From Sediminibacterium sp. (lineage in GTDB: Bacteria > Bacteroidota > Bacteroidia > B-17B0 > Aurantibacillaceae), in assembly GCA_030054095.1 (NCBI GenBank), contig JASGCO010000005.1, forward strand, positions 154,149 to 218,148: a stretch of DNA of 64,000 nucleotides. Reading direction: 5' to 3'. How positions within the stretch are numbered: position 1 is the first letter of the stretch; each line of letters opens with the position of its first letter. A program made the translations under genes and the position numbers. The notes below the pieces were generated by a model. It was not told the origin of the DNA. It searched no databases and saw only the letters and a program-made list of their open reading frames with translations. This document shows, piece after piece, positions 16,007 through 22,956 of the stretch.

Positions 16007-16931
16007 CTGAAAAAGGCATGTGTTCTTTATCTCCCCAATGAAGAATTTCTTCTTCTGACCAAAGACCCGGGAAAAATTTGCGTTGTTGGAATTGAGGGTG
16101 CAGATATTTTTTCCATTCCGATCCGCCGGTAGCGGCCTGATTTTCCCCTTTTTTATCCAGATAGTGCTTTGCCGTATTCAGGTGAACTAATGGCCAACTT
16201 ATATTGTACAAGTAGTCAAATGTTTTAAGTGCCTGTATCAATTCCTGTGACGGCTTCTCTAGTTTCATGAAGCACTCTTCCAGTGTTTTACCTTTTACAG
16301 AGGTGGCTATACCTATAAACCTGTCCAGGTATTTTTCCTCAAATTGTTTTAAGGTGAGGGTTTTGGCTCCGGTTTTCCGGTTAGTCCCTGCGTCTTTCCA
16401 GTATATATGATTAAAGTAATCAGATGTGTCTGAGTTTTCGGGAAGGAGTGGCTTGCCTTCCAGGTTCACAAGATTTTCTAATCGTGTACAGTAGAGCTCT
16501 ATATATCTGAATTGTGCGCTTTGAAATCCACTGGCTGGCGCAAGGCTAACCCTAAATGTATTGTAATCATCGTAATCCATCCCGTCGCGCATTACATCAA
16601 AGGAGTTAATAAGCATATTGGTATAACGTATTAGCCGGGAGACTTTATTCATTAGGAAGGTATCAGTAACCGTTGTGCTAAATACAATTTGCTTGACTTC
16701 GTGTAACATTAGTTTGAGAAACAGTTCCGTGATCTGGTGGTACATGATAAAGACCTCCTCGTCTTTAAAATCGGTACGCGGTTTCTGAAGACTCAGTAAG
16801 GTTTCCACCTCAATGTAATCCCAGTAATTCAGTGGTTTAGCATGTAGCAAACCGTTCATATACGTATCCGGATTTTCGCCAAGTGCGTGGTATTTGGCTT
16901 CCAGTTTCTGAAGAATTGTTTTATTTTCCAT
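15999..16931 (-). CDS. kynA: Tryptophan 2,3-dioxygenase family heme protein
   Basis: This 310-residue protein is a close match to tryptophan 2,3-dioxygenase, which opens the indole ring of tryptophan with O2 to give N-formylkynurenine. Key motifs are EVFIMYHQITELFLKLM (distal His H65), RVSLAPASGFQSAQFRYIE, and WPLVHLNTAKHYL with proximal heme ligand H250. The late ATGGSEWKKYL matches the substrate-carboxylate loop. No kynurenine-pathway genes adjoin. Instead it is co-transcribed with a truncated globin and small membrane proteins (1-nt gap upstream, 8-nt overlap downstream), next to an Rrf2 regulator. This suggests control by nitrosative stress or redox state. Enzyme identity is strong. The reason for this context is unknown. 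Confidence 0.92.
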   Translation of the reverse strand: MENKTILQKLEAKYHALGENPDTYMNGLLHAKPLNYWDYIEVETLLSLQKPRTDFKDEEVFIMYHQITELFLKLMLHEVKQIVFSTTVTDTFLMNKVSRLIRYTNMLINSFDVMRDGMDYDDYNTFRVSLAPASGFQSAQFRYIELYCTRLENLVNLEGKPLLPENSDTSDYFNHIYWKDAGTNRKTGAKTLTLKQFEEKYLDRFIGIATSVKGKTLEECFMKLEKPSQELIQALKTFDYLYNISWPLVHLNTAKHYLDKKGENQAATGGSEWKKYLHPQFQQRKFFPGLWSEEEILHWGDKEHMPFSDV

Positions 16932-16932
16932 A

Positions 16933-17370
16933 TCAGGGGTTAAATAGTGTTATTCCATATAAAAAGAGACACGCAGATTTAATGACTTCGCCTGACACAT
17001 AGTAAATGTGAACGAAGGAGTCTGGCAGCGTTTCGCCTCGTATTAGTTTAGTGGCTCTTTCATCCAATATCGGGAGGAGCCATACAGTTTGTAAGATTAA
17101 AATGGAGAAGGTAATCCATAATAGTACGGTAAGCGCCCCCTGCCATAGAGAAGTATGTTTAAAAAGACAAAGAACAATAATGGTGGCAAATACCCACTCA
17201 ACGGTGTTTAAAGCATTAAATACTTTTCGGCCTATGCTAACGCCAACGGCTAGGGTTATACCAGGTGCCCTGAATTTAATCCACGCCTCCATGAAACTAA
17301 TGGCGCAAACAAATCCAAGCCATAAAAAAACAGCTACCAATACACCCGGGAGTTTTACAGAGTAACTCAT
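16933..17370 (-). CDS. Four-helix membrane protein in the globin-TDO operon
   Basis: This 145-residue protein is almost entirely membrane-embedded. Helices fall at about residues 8-27, 53-70, 76-96 and 121-141, with a short loop carrying LPILDERATKLIRGETLPDSFVHIYY. It loosely resembles DUF4149/TMEM205-type proteins but I do not claim membership. Its start overlaps the globin gene end by 4 nt (ATGA) and TDO begins one base after it, so it is firmly part of the operon. A His/Tyr-containing loop could bind heme or an electron carrier, but this is only a guess. Confidence 0.65.
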   Translation of the reverse strand: MSYSVKLPGVLVAVFLWLGFVCAISFMEAWIKFRAPGITLAVGVSIGRKVFNALNTVEWVFATIIVLCLFKHTSLWQGALTVLLWITFSILILQTVWLLPILDERATKLIRGETLPDSFVHIYYVSGEVIKSACLFLYGITLFNP

Positions 17371-17762
17371 CCTGGGAAATTTTCAGGTTTGTTTTTAAAA
17401 TAGTCTATTTTATGTCTGAACATTTCCGCCATCTTAGAAGCTCGCCAAATAGCTTCATTAGCTTTTTCGCCCTCAAACAATTCCGCTACGGTATCTTTGA
17501 AAAGGGTTAACCATCGATCAAAATGGGAAGAATCTACTGGTAAACGGGCGTGAGGAGCAAAGGGACTTCCGTGGTAGCTATGAACGTTAAGTAAAACGGT
17601 TTCCCAGAAACAATACATTTTTTCCAGATGTTCGGGCCAGCGCCCCTGTATTTTAGTATTGAAAATATTGCCTAATAAAGAATCTGTTTTAACTTTTCCA
17701 TAAAACGTATCTACCAGCAGGATGATGTCTTCGCGGGTACTTATATCTTTTAGGGAGCACAT
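17367..17762 (-). CDS. Group III truncated hemoglobin
   Basis: This is a 131-residue globin of the group III (trHbP/CtrHb) type. It has the N-terminal B-helix LLVDTFYGKVKTDSLLGNIF, the family tryptophan in MYCFWETVLL, the conserved segment YHGSPFAPHARLPVDSSHFDRWL with proximal His H80, and the terminal helix MAEMFRHKIDYF. Truncated globins bind O2 and NO, and many convert NO to nitrate or protect against nitrosative stress. It is second in a five-gene operon (1-nt gap before it, 4-nt overlap after) that includes the heme enzyme TDO. An Rrf2 regulator with an NsrR/IscR-type cysteine trio is encoded directly upstream, a natural sensor for the same signal. Confidence 0.9.
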   Translation of the reverse strand: MCSLKDISTREDIILLVDTFYGKVKTDSLLGNIFNTKIQGRWPEHLEKMYCFWETVLLNVHSYHGSPFAPHARLPVDSSHFDRWLTLFKDTVAELFEGEKANEAIWRASKMAEMFRHKIDYFKNKPENFPG

Positions 17763-17763
17763 G

Positions 17764-18096
17764 TTATAAATTCAAAATAAGCAAGATGGTGTTAACAGCA
17801 ATACTACCATAAAAAGCCAACAGGCACCATTTTGCATGAGCCTGAGCAATAAACATAGAGTTGCTGGCCATGGTTACAGCTGCGCAACCCACTAACATCA
17901 GGTCATTGCCTTTGTTTTGCAAAATATACATACAGGCCGCCGCGCCAAGACAACTTTGTAGGGTCAGGTAAATAGTCATCCAGCCAAAACGGGCCGCTTC
18001 AAATTTTTCAGCCTGTCGGTTAAACCATCCGTCTAATGTAAAAGGCGCTTTTGCAGCAGCGGGTTTAATTTTTAAAGAGTGATCTGATGTCTTCAT
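17764..18096 (-). CDS. Small membrane protein, first gene of the globin-TDO operon
   Basis: This 110-residue protein has a basic N-terminus (about 40 residues, ending FNRQAEKFEAARFGW) and three hydrophobic segments: about residues 42-61 (YLTLQSCLGAAACMYIL), 66-82 (LMLVGCAAVTMASNSMF) and 90-109. Small three-helix proteins like this occur beside nitrosative-stress genes in Bacteroidota as far as I recall, but I cannot name a family. It starts right after an operator-like repeat at 18114-18133 and ends one base before the globin gene. The two cysteines in the membrane segments are the only notable residues. Confidence 0.65.
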   Translation of the reverse strand: MKTSDHSLKIKPAAAKAPFTLDGWFNRQAEKFEAARFGWMTIYLTLQSCLGAAACMYILQNKGNDLMLVGCAAVTMASNSMFIAQAHAKWCLLAFYGSIAVNTILLILNL

Positions 18097-18113
18097 GGAG
18101 TTTAATTAATATA

Positions 18114-18133
18114 TTAAGATCTTTTTATCCTTT
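18114..18133 (-). promoter_or_regulatory. Candidate Rrf2 operator upstream of the globin-TDO operon
   Basis: On the minus strand this reads AAAGGATAAAAAGATCTTAA. It matches the operator upstream of rrf2 at 14 of 20 positions with the same spacing (left half AAAGGAYAA). It ends 18 nt before the ATG of the first operon gene, where a bound repressor would block transcription. The operator role is inferred from the matching site. Confidence 0.55.
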
Positions 18134-18149
18134 ATTATTTTAAATTTTT

Positions 18150-18584
18150 TTATCGCTGCAAAAAGGTTAAACCCTTTCCTAATCCCGAAGCCAATTCTGT
18201 CACAGTGGTTTTTTCCAGCATGTTCTTTAGTTCTTCCCGAATAGCTTTAAATTTATGGTGCACGGGACATGGTTTTCGTTCAGAACAATCTTTTAACCCA
18301 AGCCCACAGCCTTTATAAATGCGGTCGCCGTCTATCGCATAAACAATTTGACTTAAACGGAGGTGTTGTAATTTCTTTTTCTCAATGCTGAACCCCCCTG
18401 ATGGACCTTTAACCGAATCAATGAGCTGATCTTTACTGAGCTGCTGAAGTATTTTAGCGGTGAAAGCTTCTGGCGAATCTATGGCGCCCGCAATATCTTT
18501 AAGGCTTACACGTTGCCCTGATTCCGATTTAACAGCGATGTAAATCGAAGCACGAATAGCATATTCACAGGCTTTAGAGAACAT
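18150..18584 (-). CDS. Rrf2-family iron-sulfur transcriptional regulator (NsrR/IscR-like)
   Basis: This is a 144-residue winged-helix regulator. The Rrf2 signature is clear: ACEYAIRASIYIA, VSLKDIAGAIDSPEAFTAKILQQLSKDQLIDSVKGPSGGF. C93, C100 and C106 (GCGLGLKDCSERKPCPVH) match the cysteine trio that holds the [2Fe-2S] or [4Fe-4S] cluster in IscR and NsrR. Such proteins sense NO, iron-sulfur status or redox state. It lies just upstream of, and co-oriented with, the globin-TDO operon. Its own promoter carries a 20-bp inverted repeat over the -33 element, and a similar site precedes the operon, which suggests repression of both. Whether it is NsrR-like or another subtype cannot be told from sequence. 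Confidence 0.88.
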   Translation of the reverse strand: MFSKACEYAIRASIYIAVKSESGQRVSLKDIAGAIDSPEAFTAKILQQLSKDQLIDSVKGPSGGFSIEKKKLQHLRLSQIVYAIDGDRIYKGCGLGLKDCSERKPCPVHHKFKAIREELKNMLEKTTVTELASGLGKGLTFLQR

Positions 18585-18594
18585 AAAACTGGCG

Positions 18595-18625
18595 CAAAGC
18601 TATGTAAAAAGAATTAAAGGACAAA
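18595..18625 (-). promoter_or_regulatory. rrf2 promoter (-33/-7)
   Basis: On the minus strand, TTTG at 18625-18622 is followed by 19 bases and then TAGCTTTG at 18602-18595, an exact match to the Bacteroidota -33/-7 consensus. The ATG of rrf2 follows 10 nt later. The -33 TTTG sits in the middle of the inverted repeat at 18616-18635. Confidence 0.75.
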
Positions 18626-18635
18626 ATTATCCTTT
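18616..18635. promoter_or_regulatory. Inverted-repeat operator over the rrf2 promoter
   Basis: AAAGGACAAAATTATCCTTT is a near-perfect palindrome (9-bp arms with one mismatch around a 2-bp centre). It covers the -33 element of rrf2, so binding would shut the promoter. A related copy lies at 18114-18133. Together they suggest an Rrf2 binding site with left half AAAGGAYAA. Confidence 0.65.
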
Positions 18636-19158
18636 ATTTTTTATTGAGCAGGGCTACAATTTCTTCATGTTGTTGAAGAAGAGCGTAGTCAAGGGCGGTT
18701 TTACCAAACCTGTCTTTTTGTGCTGTGTGGATATTGTACTTTAATAGGAGACGGACGATATTGGCGTGTCCGAAGGTGGCCGCAAAAAACAGGGCATTAG
18801 CCCCATTGTAATTAGTGGTATTGGGATTGGCTCCTTTTTCGAGAAGCAAAGCAACTGTTTTCTCATATCCCCTGAAACACGCTCCCATTAAGGCGGTATT
18901 ACCGGATGGGTCAGTTTGTTCCGGATTGGTTTTATGTAAAAGTAGGAAAGAGACAACATCGTAGCTATTGTGGTAAGCAGCCAGTGTTAGCAAGGAATGA
19001 CCCATGGAAGATACGGTATCTGTCCGGCCACCGTTGGCGACATAAATGGTAACGGCATTAAGTTCATTGCTTCTGGCGGCGTCAAATATATTCTGGGTCT
19101 GAGCACGCGCCGCAGCTAGCGAAAGACAGAAAAGTAAAAAGAACAATGAGTGTTTCAT
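18634..19158 (-). CDS. Exported ankyrin-repeat protein (AnkB-like) linked to catalase
   Basis: This 174-residue protein has a signal peptide (1-19, SLAAARAQ) and four to five ankyrin repeats: NIFDAARSNELNAVTIYVANGG, GHSLLTLAAYHNSYDVVSFLLLH, GNTALMGACFRGYEKTVALLLEKGANPN, GANALFFAATFGHANIVRLLLKY and GKTALDYALLQQHEEIVALL. It is a protein-binding scaffold. In Pseudomonas, ankB lies beside katB and its periplasmic product supports catalase activity. Here the order is the same: it follows the exported catalase gene on the same strand by 53 bp. A hairpin terminator lies between them, so its expression may be lower than katA or partly separate. Confidence 0.85.
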   Translation of the reverse strand: MKHSLFFLLFCLSLAAARAQTQNIFDAARSNELNAVTIYVANGGRTDTVSSMGHSLLTLAAYHNSYDVVSFLLLHKTNPEQTDPSGNTALMGACFRGYEKTVALLLEKGANPNTTNYNGANALFFAATFGHANIVRLLLKYNIHTAQKDRFGKTALDYALLQQHEEIVALLNKK

Positions 19159-19172
19159 ATATCAAACGAATT

Positions 19173-19194
19173 AAAACCGGGCGCTTAGGCCCGG
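19173..19194 (-). terminator. Terminator between catalase and ankyrin genes
   Basis: On the minus strand CCGGGC, a 6-nt loop and GCCCGG form a GC-rich stem followed by TTTT. It lies 17 nt after the catalase stop and would end or attenuate transcription before the ankyrin gene. Confidence 0.7.
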
Positions 19195-19211
19195 CTGATG
19201 GTACTACTGTT

Positions 19212-20738
19212 TTATTTTTTTGGCATCATGTATTTTTCCACGTCTTCACGCGAAATACTCAGAGCTTTTGACAGGCGGATGCCGAGGTCACGGTCGGCCA
19301 TATAAAAGTACCCAACCATGATGCTCTTAACTTCTTTGCTTTCTACAGCGCCTAAATCGCCACTTAAGTTTTTAACCAGATTGGATTTGTTTGTCTCATC
19401 CAAACTCCGGTAAAATTCACCGGCTTGTTGAAAATTGTTTTGTTTGGTGATTTTAGTTTGAGCGAGACTTACATCTCCGTAACGGGCAGCGGAATGCTTT
19501 TCTTTTTCACGTTCGGGTTTATCTTCTGTGCGCGAGGGTTGATAATTTACATTGGAGCGCGTCCCTTTGTTGCTAAAAGATCCGTCCTGATTATTAGAGT
19601 TGGTTTTTGTGAGTGGAGCGTTTACAGGTAACTGCTGAAAGTTGGCACCAATGCGATACCGGTGTGTATCAAAATACGAGAATAACCGCCCTTGTAGTAA
19701 TTTATCTTCCGAAGGTTCAATGCCGGGAACAAGGCTGGCGGGAGAAAAGGCGGATTGTTCGGTGTATTCGAAAAAATTGTCGGGAATTTTATTCAGCGTC
19801 ATGGTTCCTACCAATGTTAGAGGAGCATCTTTTTCGTTCCATATTTTTGTTGCATCCAGTGGATAATAATCCAGTTTCTCAAAATCGGATGCTTTCAACA
19901 TTTGTACATATAAATCCCACTTAGGAAAATTTCCCTTTTTTATAGTATTGTAAAGATCTACAGTAGCATGCTGAAAATCACTACCCTGTATTTTGGCGGC
20001 TTCTTCCACGCTCAAATTCCGTTCGCCCTGTAACGATTTCCACGTATATTTTACATAAACGACTTCATTCTTAGCATTAATCCATTTGAACGCGTGTACG
20101 CTGGAGCCATTCATTTCGCGATAGCTGGCAGGTATGCCATAGTCGGAATAAACCCGCGTAAGCATGTGTGTAGCTTCCGGAATATGTGAAAAAAAGTCGA
20201 AGAACCGGTTAGGATCCTGCTTATTTGTTATTGGCGATGGTTTTAAAGAATGCACCATGTCCGGAAACTTTATAGCGTCGCGGATAAAAAAGACAGGAAG
20301 GTTGTTCCCAACAATGTCGTAATTCCCTTCTTCGGTATAAAATTTTGTGGCAAAGCCCCTTGGGTCTCTAAGTGTTTCGGGAGAGCCTTGTCCGTGTACA
20401 ACCGTTGAAAAGCGCACAAAAACAGGTGTTTGCTTCCCTGCGCGGTTAAACAAGGCCGCTTTCGTGAAGGCAGACATATCCGCCTTGCACTCGAAAACGC
20501 CATGAACGCCTGCGCCCCGCGCATGAACAACCCGTTCCGGAATACGCTCGCGGTCAAAAGCGGCCAGTTTTTCAACGAGGTGGATGTCTTCCAGCAAAAC
20601 GGGCCCCTCATTGCCAATGGTTAGTGAGTTCTGATTATCGCCTACCGGCGCGCCATTATTTGTGGTTAATGGTTTTTGAGCGAATGTTATCTGAAGCGAA
20701 AACAGAAGCCCGGTTAAAGTTAAAGATGTAGCTTTCAT
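19212..20738 (-). CDS. katA: Exported monofunctional heme catalase
   Basis: This 508-residue heme catalase destroys H2O2. A signal peptide (residues 1-21, LLFSLQITFAQ) precedes the catalase core, so it is probably periplasmic. Active-site elements are intact: H72 in RVVHARGAGVHGVFE, N146 in DIVGNNLPVFFIRD, and the proximal heme-tyrosine motif RLFSYFDTHRYRIGANF. The small-subunit C-terminal region ends at YMMPKK with no flavodoxin extension, so this is a small-subunit (clade 3-like) enzyme. An exported ankyrin protein follows and oxyR is divergent, with an OxyR-type box 117 bp or more upstream of this start. Peroxide induction through OxyR is the likely control. Confidence 0.93.
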   Translation of the reverse strand: MKATSLTLTGLLFSLQITFAQKPLTTNNGAPVGDNQNSLTIGNEGPVLLEDIHLVEKLAAFDRERIPERVVHARGAGVHGVFECKADMSAFTKAALFNRAGKQTPVFVRFSTVVHGQGSPETLRDPRGFATKFYTEEGNYDIVGNNLPVFFIRDAIKFPDMVHSLKPSPITNKQDPNRFFDFFSHIPEATHMLTRVYSDYGIPASYREMNGSSVHAFKWINAKNEVVYVKYTWKSLQGERNLSVEEAAKIQGSDFQHATVDLYNTIKKGNFPKWDLYVQMLKASDFEKLDYYPLDATKIWNEKDAPLTLVGTMTLNKIPDNFFEYTEQSAFSPASLVPGIEPSEDKLLQGRLFSYFDTHRYRIGANFQQLPVNAPLTKTNSNNQDGSFSNKGTRSNVNYQPSRTEDKPEREKEKHSAARYGDVSLAQTKITKQNNFQQAGEFYRSLDETNKSNLVKNLSGDLGAVESKEVKSIMVGYFYMADRDLGIRLSKALSISREDVEKYMMPKK

Positions 20739-20854
20739 ATACTGTTAAATTAAACGTGCGGTTTTTAGTTTCTGTTTAACTGATGGCGGCTCTGCGCAGC
20801 AACTCCGTTAAACAAGTGCATTGCAAACTTATGCTAAAGCCGTTAATAGATATA

Positions 20855-20891
20855 ACTGAAAATAACTATCTTTATAATAGATACTATCTAT
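20855..20891. promoter_or_regulatory. OxyR binding site between katA and oxyR
   Basis: The OxyR tetramer motif has four ATAG/CTAT elements spaced by 7 bp. Here CTAT (20866-20869), ATAG (20877-20880) and CTAT (20888-20891) are in exact register. The inner ntnnnan pattern of the right half also fits. Only the first element (ACTG at 20855-20858) is degenerate. The site ends 4 bp before the oxyR ATG, consistent with autoregulation and with katA control from a distance. Confidence 0.7.
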
Positions 20892-20895
20892 TGAA

Positions 20896-21834
20896 ATGAA
20901 CATACAACAACTGGAATATATTATAGCGGTGGATCGGCTGAAAAACTTTACAAAAGCGGCCACCGCCTGCCATGTTACGCAGGCAACGTTAAGCGCCATG
21001 ATTAAGAAGCTGGAAGAAGAACTGAATGTGGTTATCTTCGACCGGAAAACGTCGCCAGTGATTACGACGGATATTGGGCAGGTTGTGCTTGATCAGGCCC
21101 GGAAGGTGGTTTTACACGCTCACTTGTTACATGAAAAGGTTAAAACGGAACACACGGTAATTGAAGGACAAATACGTCTGGGTATTATTCCCACTGTTGC
21201 TAATGCGTTACTACCCCGTATCATTAAGCCCCTGTTTAAACATTATCCCAAATTACATATTGAAGTAACGGAACTGACTACGGAAAACATCATTAAACAA
21301 TTAAAAGAAGGAACGCTGGATATGGGCATTCTGGCAACACCCTTGCAGCATAAAGAGATAGAGGAGGATATCCTTTTTTATGAAATGCTGATGGTTTATG
21401 GAAAAGTGGGAAAGAACAAAAAATACATTTTACCGGAGGAAGTCAGAGAACATAAAATCTGGTTGTTGGAAGAGGGGCATTGCCTGCGGAATCAGTTTGA
21501 AAAATTATGTTCATTAAAAAAGAAAACTGTTTTACCGGGTAACTTGCGTTTTGAAGCGAACTCTTTTGAAACACTTTTAAATATGGTGGATGAGTTTGGC
21601 GGGCTTACACTAATCCCGGAGTTGTACTACCAAACTTTGCCACCGGCCCGTAAACGGCAAATCCGGTTTTTCGAAAACGCTATACCCGTTAGAGAAGTGA
21701 GCCTTGTGTACTACAGAGAGTTTGCTAAAAAACGTGTAACAGAAGCAATCGCTGCATGTATTAAAGAGATTATTTGCCCTACATTATTATCTGCTAAGTA
21801 CAAAAACAAGGACATGGTGATTGCCAGTCCATGA
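20896..21834 (+). CDS. oxyR: OxyR, LysR-family peroxide sensor
   Basis: This is a 312-residue LysR-type regulator. The N-terminal helix-turn-helix (MNIQQLEYIIAVDRLKNFTKAAT, HVTQATLSAMIKKLEEEL) is followed by a substrate-binding-type domain. The redox cysteines of OxyR are conserved: C196 in EEGHCLRNQ and C205 nine residues later, the same spacing as E. coli C199/C208. That separates it from generic LysR proteins. On oxidation by H2O2 the two cysteines form a disulfide and the protein activates peroxide-defence genes. It is divergent from the exported catalase gene, with an OxyR box just before its own start. Confidence 0.93.
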   Translation: MNIQQLEYIIAVDRLKNFTKAATACHVTQATLSAMIKKLEEELNVVIFDRKTSPVITTDIGQVVLDQARKVVLHAHLLHEKVKTEHTVIEGQIRLGIIPTVANALLPRIIKPLFKHYPKLHIEVTELTTENIIKQLKEGTLDMGILATPLQHKEIEEDILFYEMLMVYGKVGKNKKYILPEEVREHKIWLLEEGHCLRNQFEKLCSLKKKTVLPGNLRFEANSFETLLNMVDEFGGLTLIPELYYQTLPPARKRQIRFFENAIPVREVSLVYYREFAKKRVTEAIAACIKEIICPTLLSAKYKNKDMVIASP

Positions 21835-21867
21835 TGGAATAGAGGATTCGCGTGCGCGGATGTGTGG

Positions 21868-22467
21868 TTACGCCAAAACGCTTAAAGTTGGAATAAAGCC
21901 TCCCTGAAATGTGCCGGGAACCGGTATCAGATTGTCGCCTTTTACATCACACCCTTCTAATCCCGAAAAGGCATTATACCAAGTCTTCGTAAAGGCCGGA
22001 TCAATTTGGGCCAGTTCTATCAGTAAATGAAAACCGCCCCTTGTTTTTAACAGATGAATGCAATTTGGATTTAAAGCCATTTTTACTTTTTCAAGAGTGG
22101 TTTCCATATCCACATGGTCAAAGTCAAAATCAAAGAAACGTTTGGCCGACGCGCATTTTTGTAATTCTGACAACACCTCCTGATGCGGGTTATGGCCATT
22201 ATAAGGTTGCGTTACCAGTTCCGCAAAACGGATTAAGGCGTTTTTAGTGGCCTTTTGCATATCCCTTGGATTGGGGTTAATATACAGGGCCAGCGCTTCC
22301 TGAGGCACAGCATTACCTTTTTGCTGATAACTTCCCAACGTGCATTCCAGTTGTTTTATTTTCTGAAGCAGGTATTCTTTTGTTTGAGCTTCGTTGTTAA
22401 CCGTGATGATGATGATTTTATTCTTATCGTGTCGAACCGTCACGTTTTGGCCGCGGACAAAACCCAT
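21868..22467 (-). CDS. Stand-alone primase-polymerase (AEP)-like protein, putative
   Basis: This 199-residue soluble protein has three motifs in the order seen in archaeo-eukaryotic primase (prim-pol) domains: an acidic motif RFFDFDFD (D113/D115/D117), a RGGFHLLIEL motif with H147, and a late DNLIPVPGTFQGG with D178. The early phrase ALYINPNPRDMQKA (about residues 60-73) also fits the first strand of that fold. No helicase or zinc domain is attached, and it is shorter than most prim-pol proteins. It stands alone, followed by the oxyR gene (convergent) and preceded by a 489-bp gap. I recognise no gene name. The fold assignment rests on motif spacing only. Confidence 0.5.
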   Translation of the reverse strand: MGFVRGQNVTVRHDKNKIIIITVNNEAQTKEYLLQKIKQLECTLGSYQQKGNAVPQEALALYINPNPRDMQKATKNALIRFAELVTQPYNGHNPHQEVLSELQKCASAKRFFDFDFDHVDMETTLEKVKMALNPNCIHLLKTRGGFHLLIELAQIDPAFTKTWYNAFSGLEGCDVKGDNLIPVPGTFQGGFIPTLSVLA

Positions 22468-22956
22468 ATCACGAAGCTATTTGCCACAAAGTCGGATTTC
22501 GGGAAAGATAACTTGTCCGCAGTAGGAGCGTGGAATGTACTTTTGGTAAACCTTTAACTGTCTTTGACCTGATTGTTGAAATTTTTTTCTTGCTCTACGA
22601 TAATATTTCCTTGCTACAAAATTACAATAAGTAGCATTTTTGTGCGAACAATACCGCCTGAAAATACAGTTTGTTGTCGTTCGGAAGTGATGTTCAAATG
22701 TTTAAAATTTTAGGGAATGCAGGATAAGTTAATAAATTTGCGTTGTGCCGAGAGTAAACCTCAGTAGAATTAAGGCGGCTGTCTTGGTTGGGAAGAACAA
22801 AAGTAGCAAGGACCGAGTTTCCCACTTAGATAAAGCGGAATCCTCTTTGTCCTGTTAGTGTAGGAATGATGTACAATCGTCTATTGAACGCTTTACGAAA
22901 TCTCGAAGTTTTTGAAAGTAGATATTCGGGAGTTGTTGGTATCTATATGGAAATGA
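22468..22956. other. 489-bp gap without a convincing gene
   Basis: No reading frame on either strand looks protein-like. The plus strand has a promoter-like element (TAAATTTG, 22733-22740) followed by about 120 bases with internal complementarity, listed separately as a candidate RNA. An inverted repeat TAGATA/TATCTA lies near 22919-22950. I see no transposon ends and no tRNA. Confidence 0.6.
22746..22860 (+). ncRNA. Candidate small structured RNA
   Basis: A -7 element TAAATTTG at 22733-22740 (19 nt after TAG, a weak -33) would start a transcript near 22746 that codes for nothing. The following bases contain competing helices: CTTGGTT can pair with GACCGAG, TGGGAA with TTCCCA, and AGGAC with GTCCT. 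The segment is also more GC-rich than the surrounding gap. It matches none of the tmRNA, SRP, RNase P or riboswitch signatures I know. A Bacteroidota 6S RNA is possible but I cannot confirm it. The 3' end is a guess, since no clear terminator is visible. Confidence 0.35.

Noticed and set aside
19425..19924. Three plus-strand frames (68, 103, 74 codons) opposite katA
   Set aside because: They lie inside the catalase gene, which has all active-site motifs on the minus strand.
22041..22557. Plus-strand frames opposite the AEP-like gene
   Set aside because: The minus frame carries the three AEP-like motifs. The plus frames are random and lack motifs.
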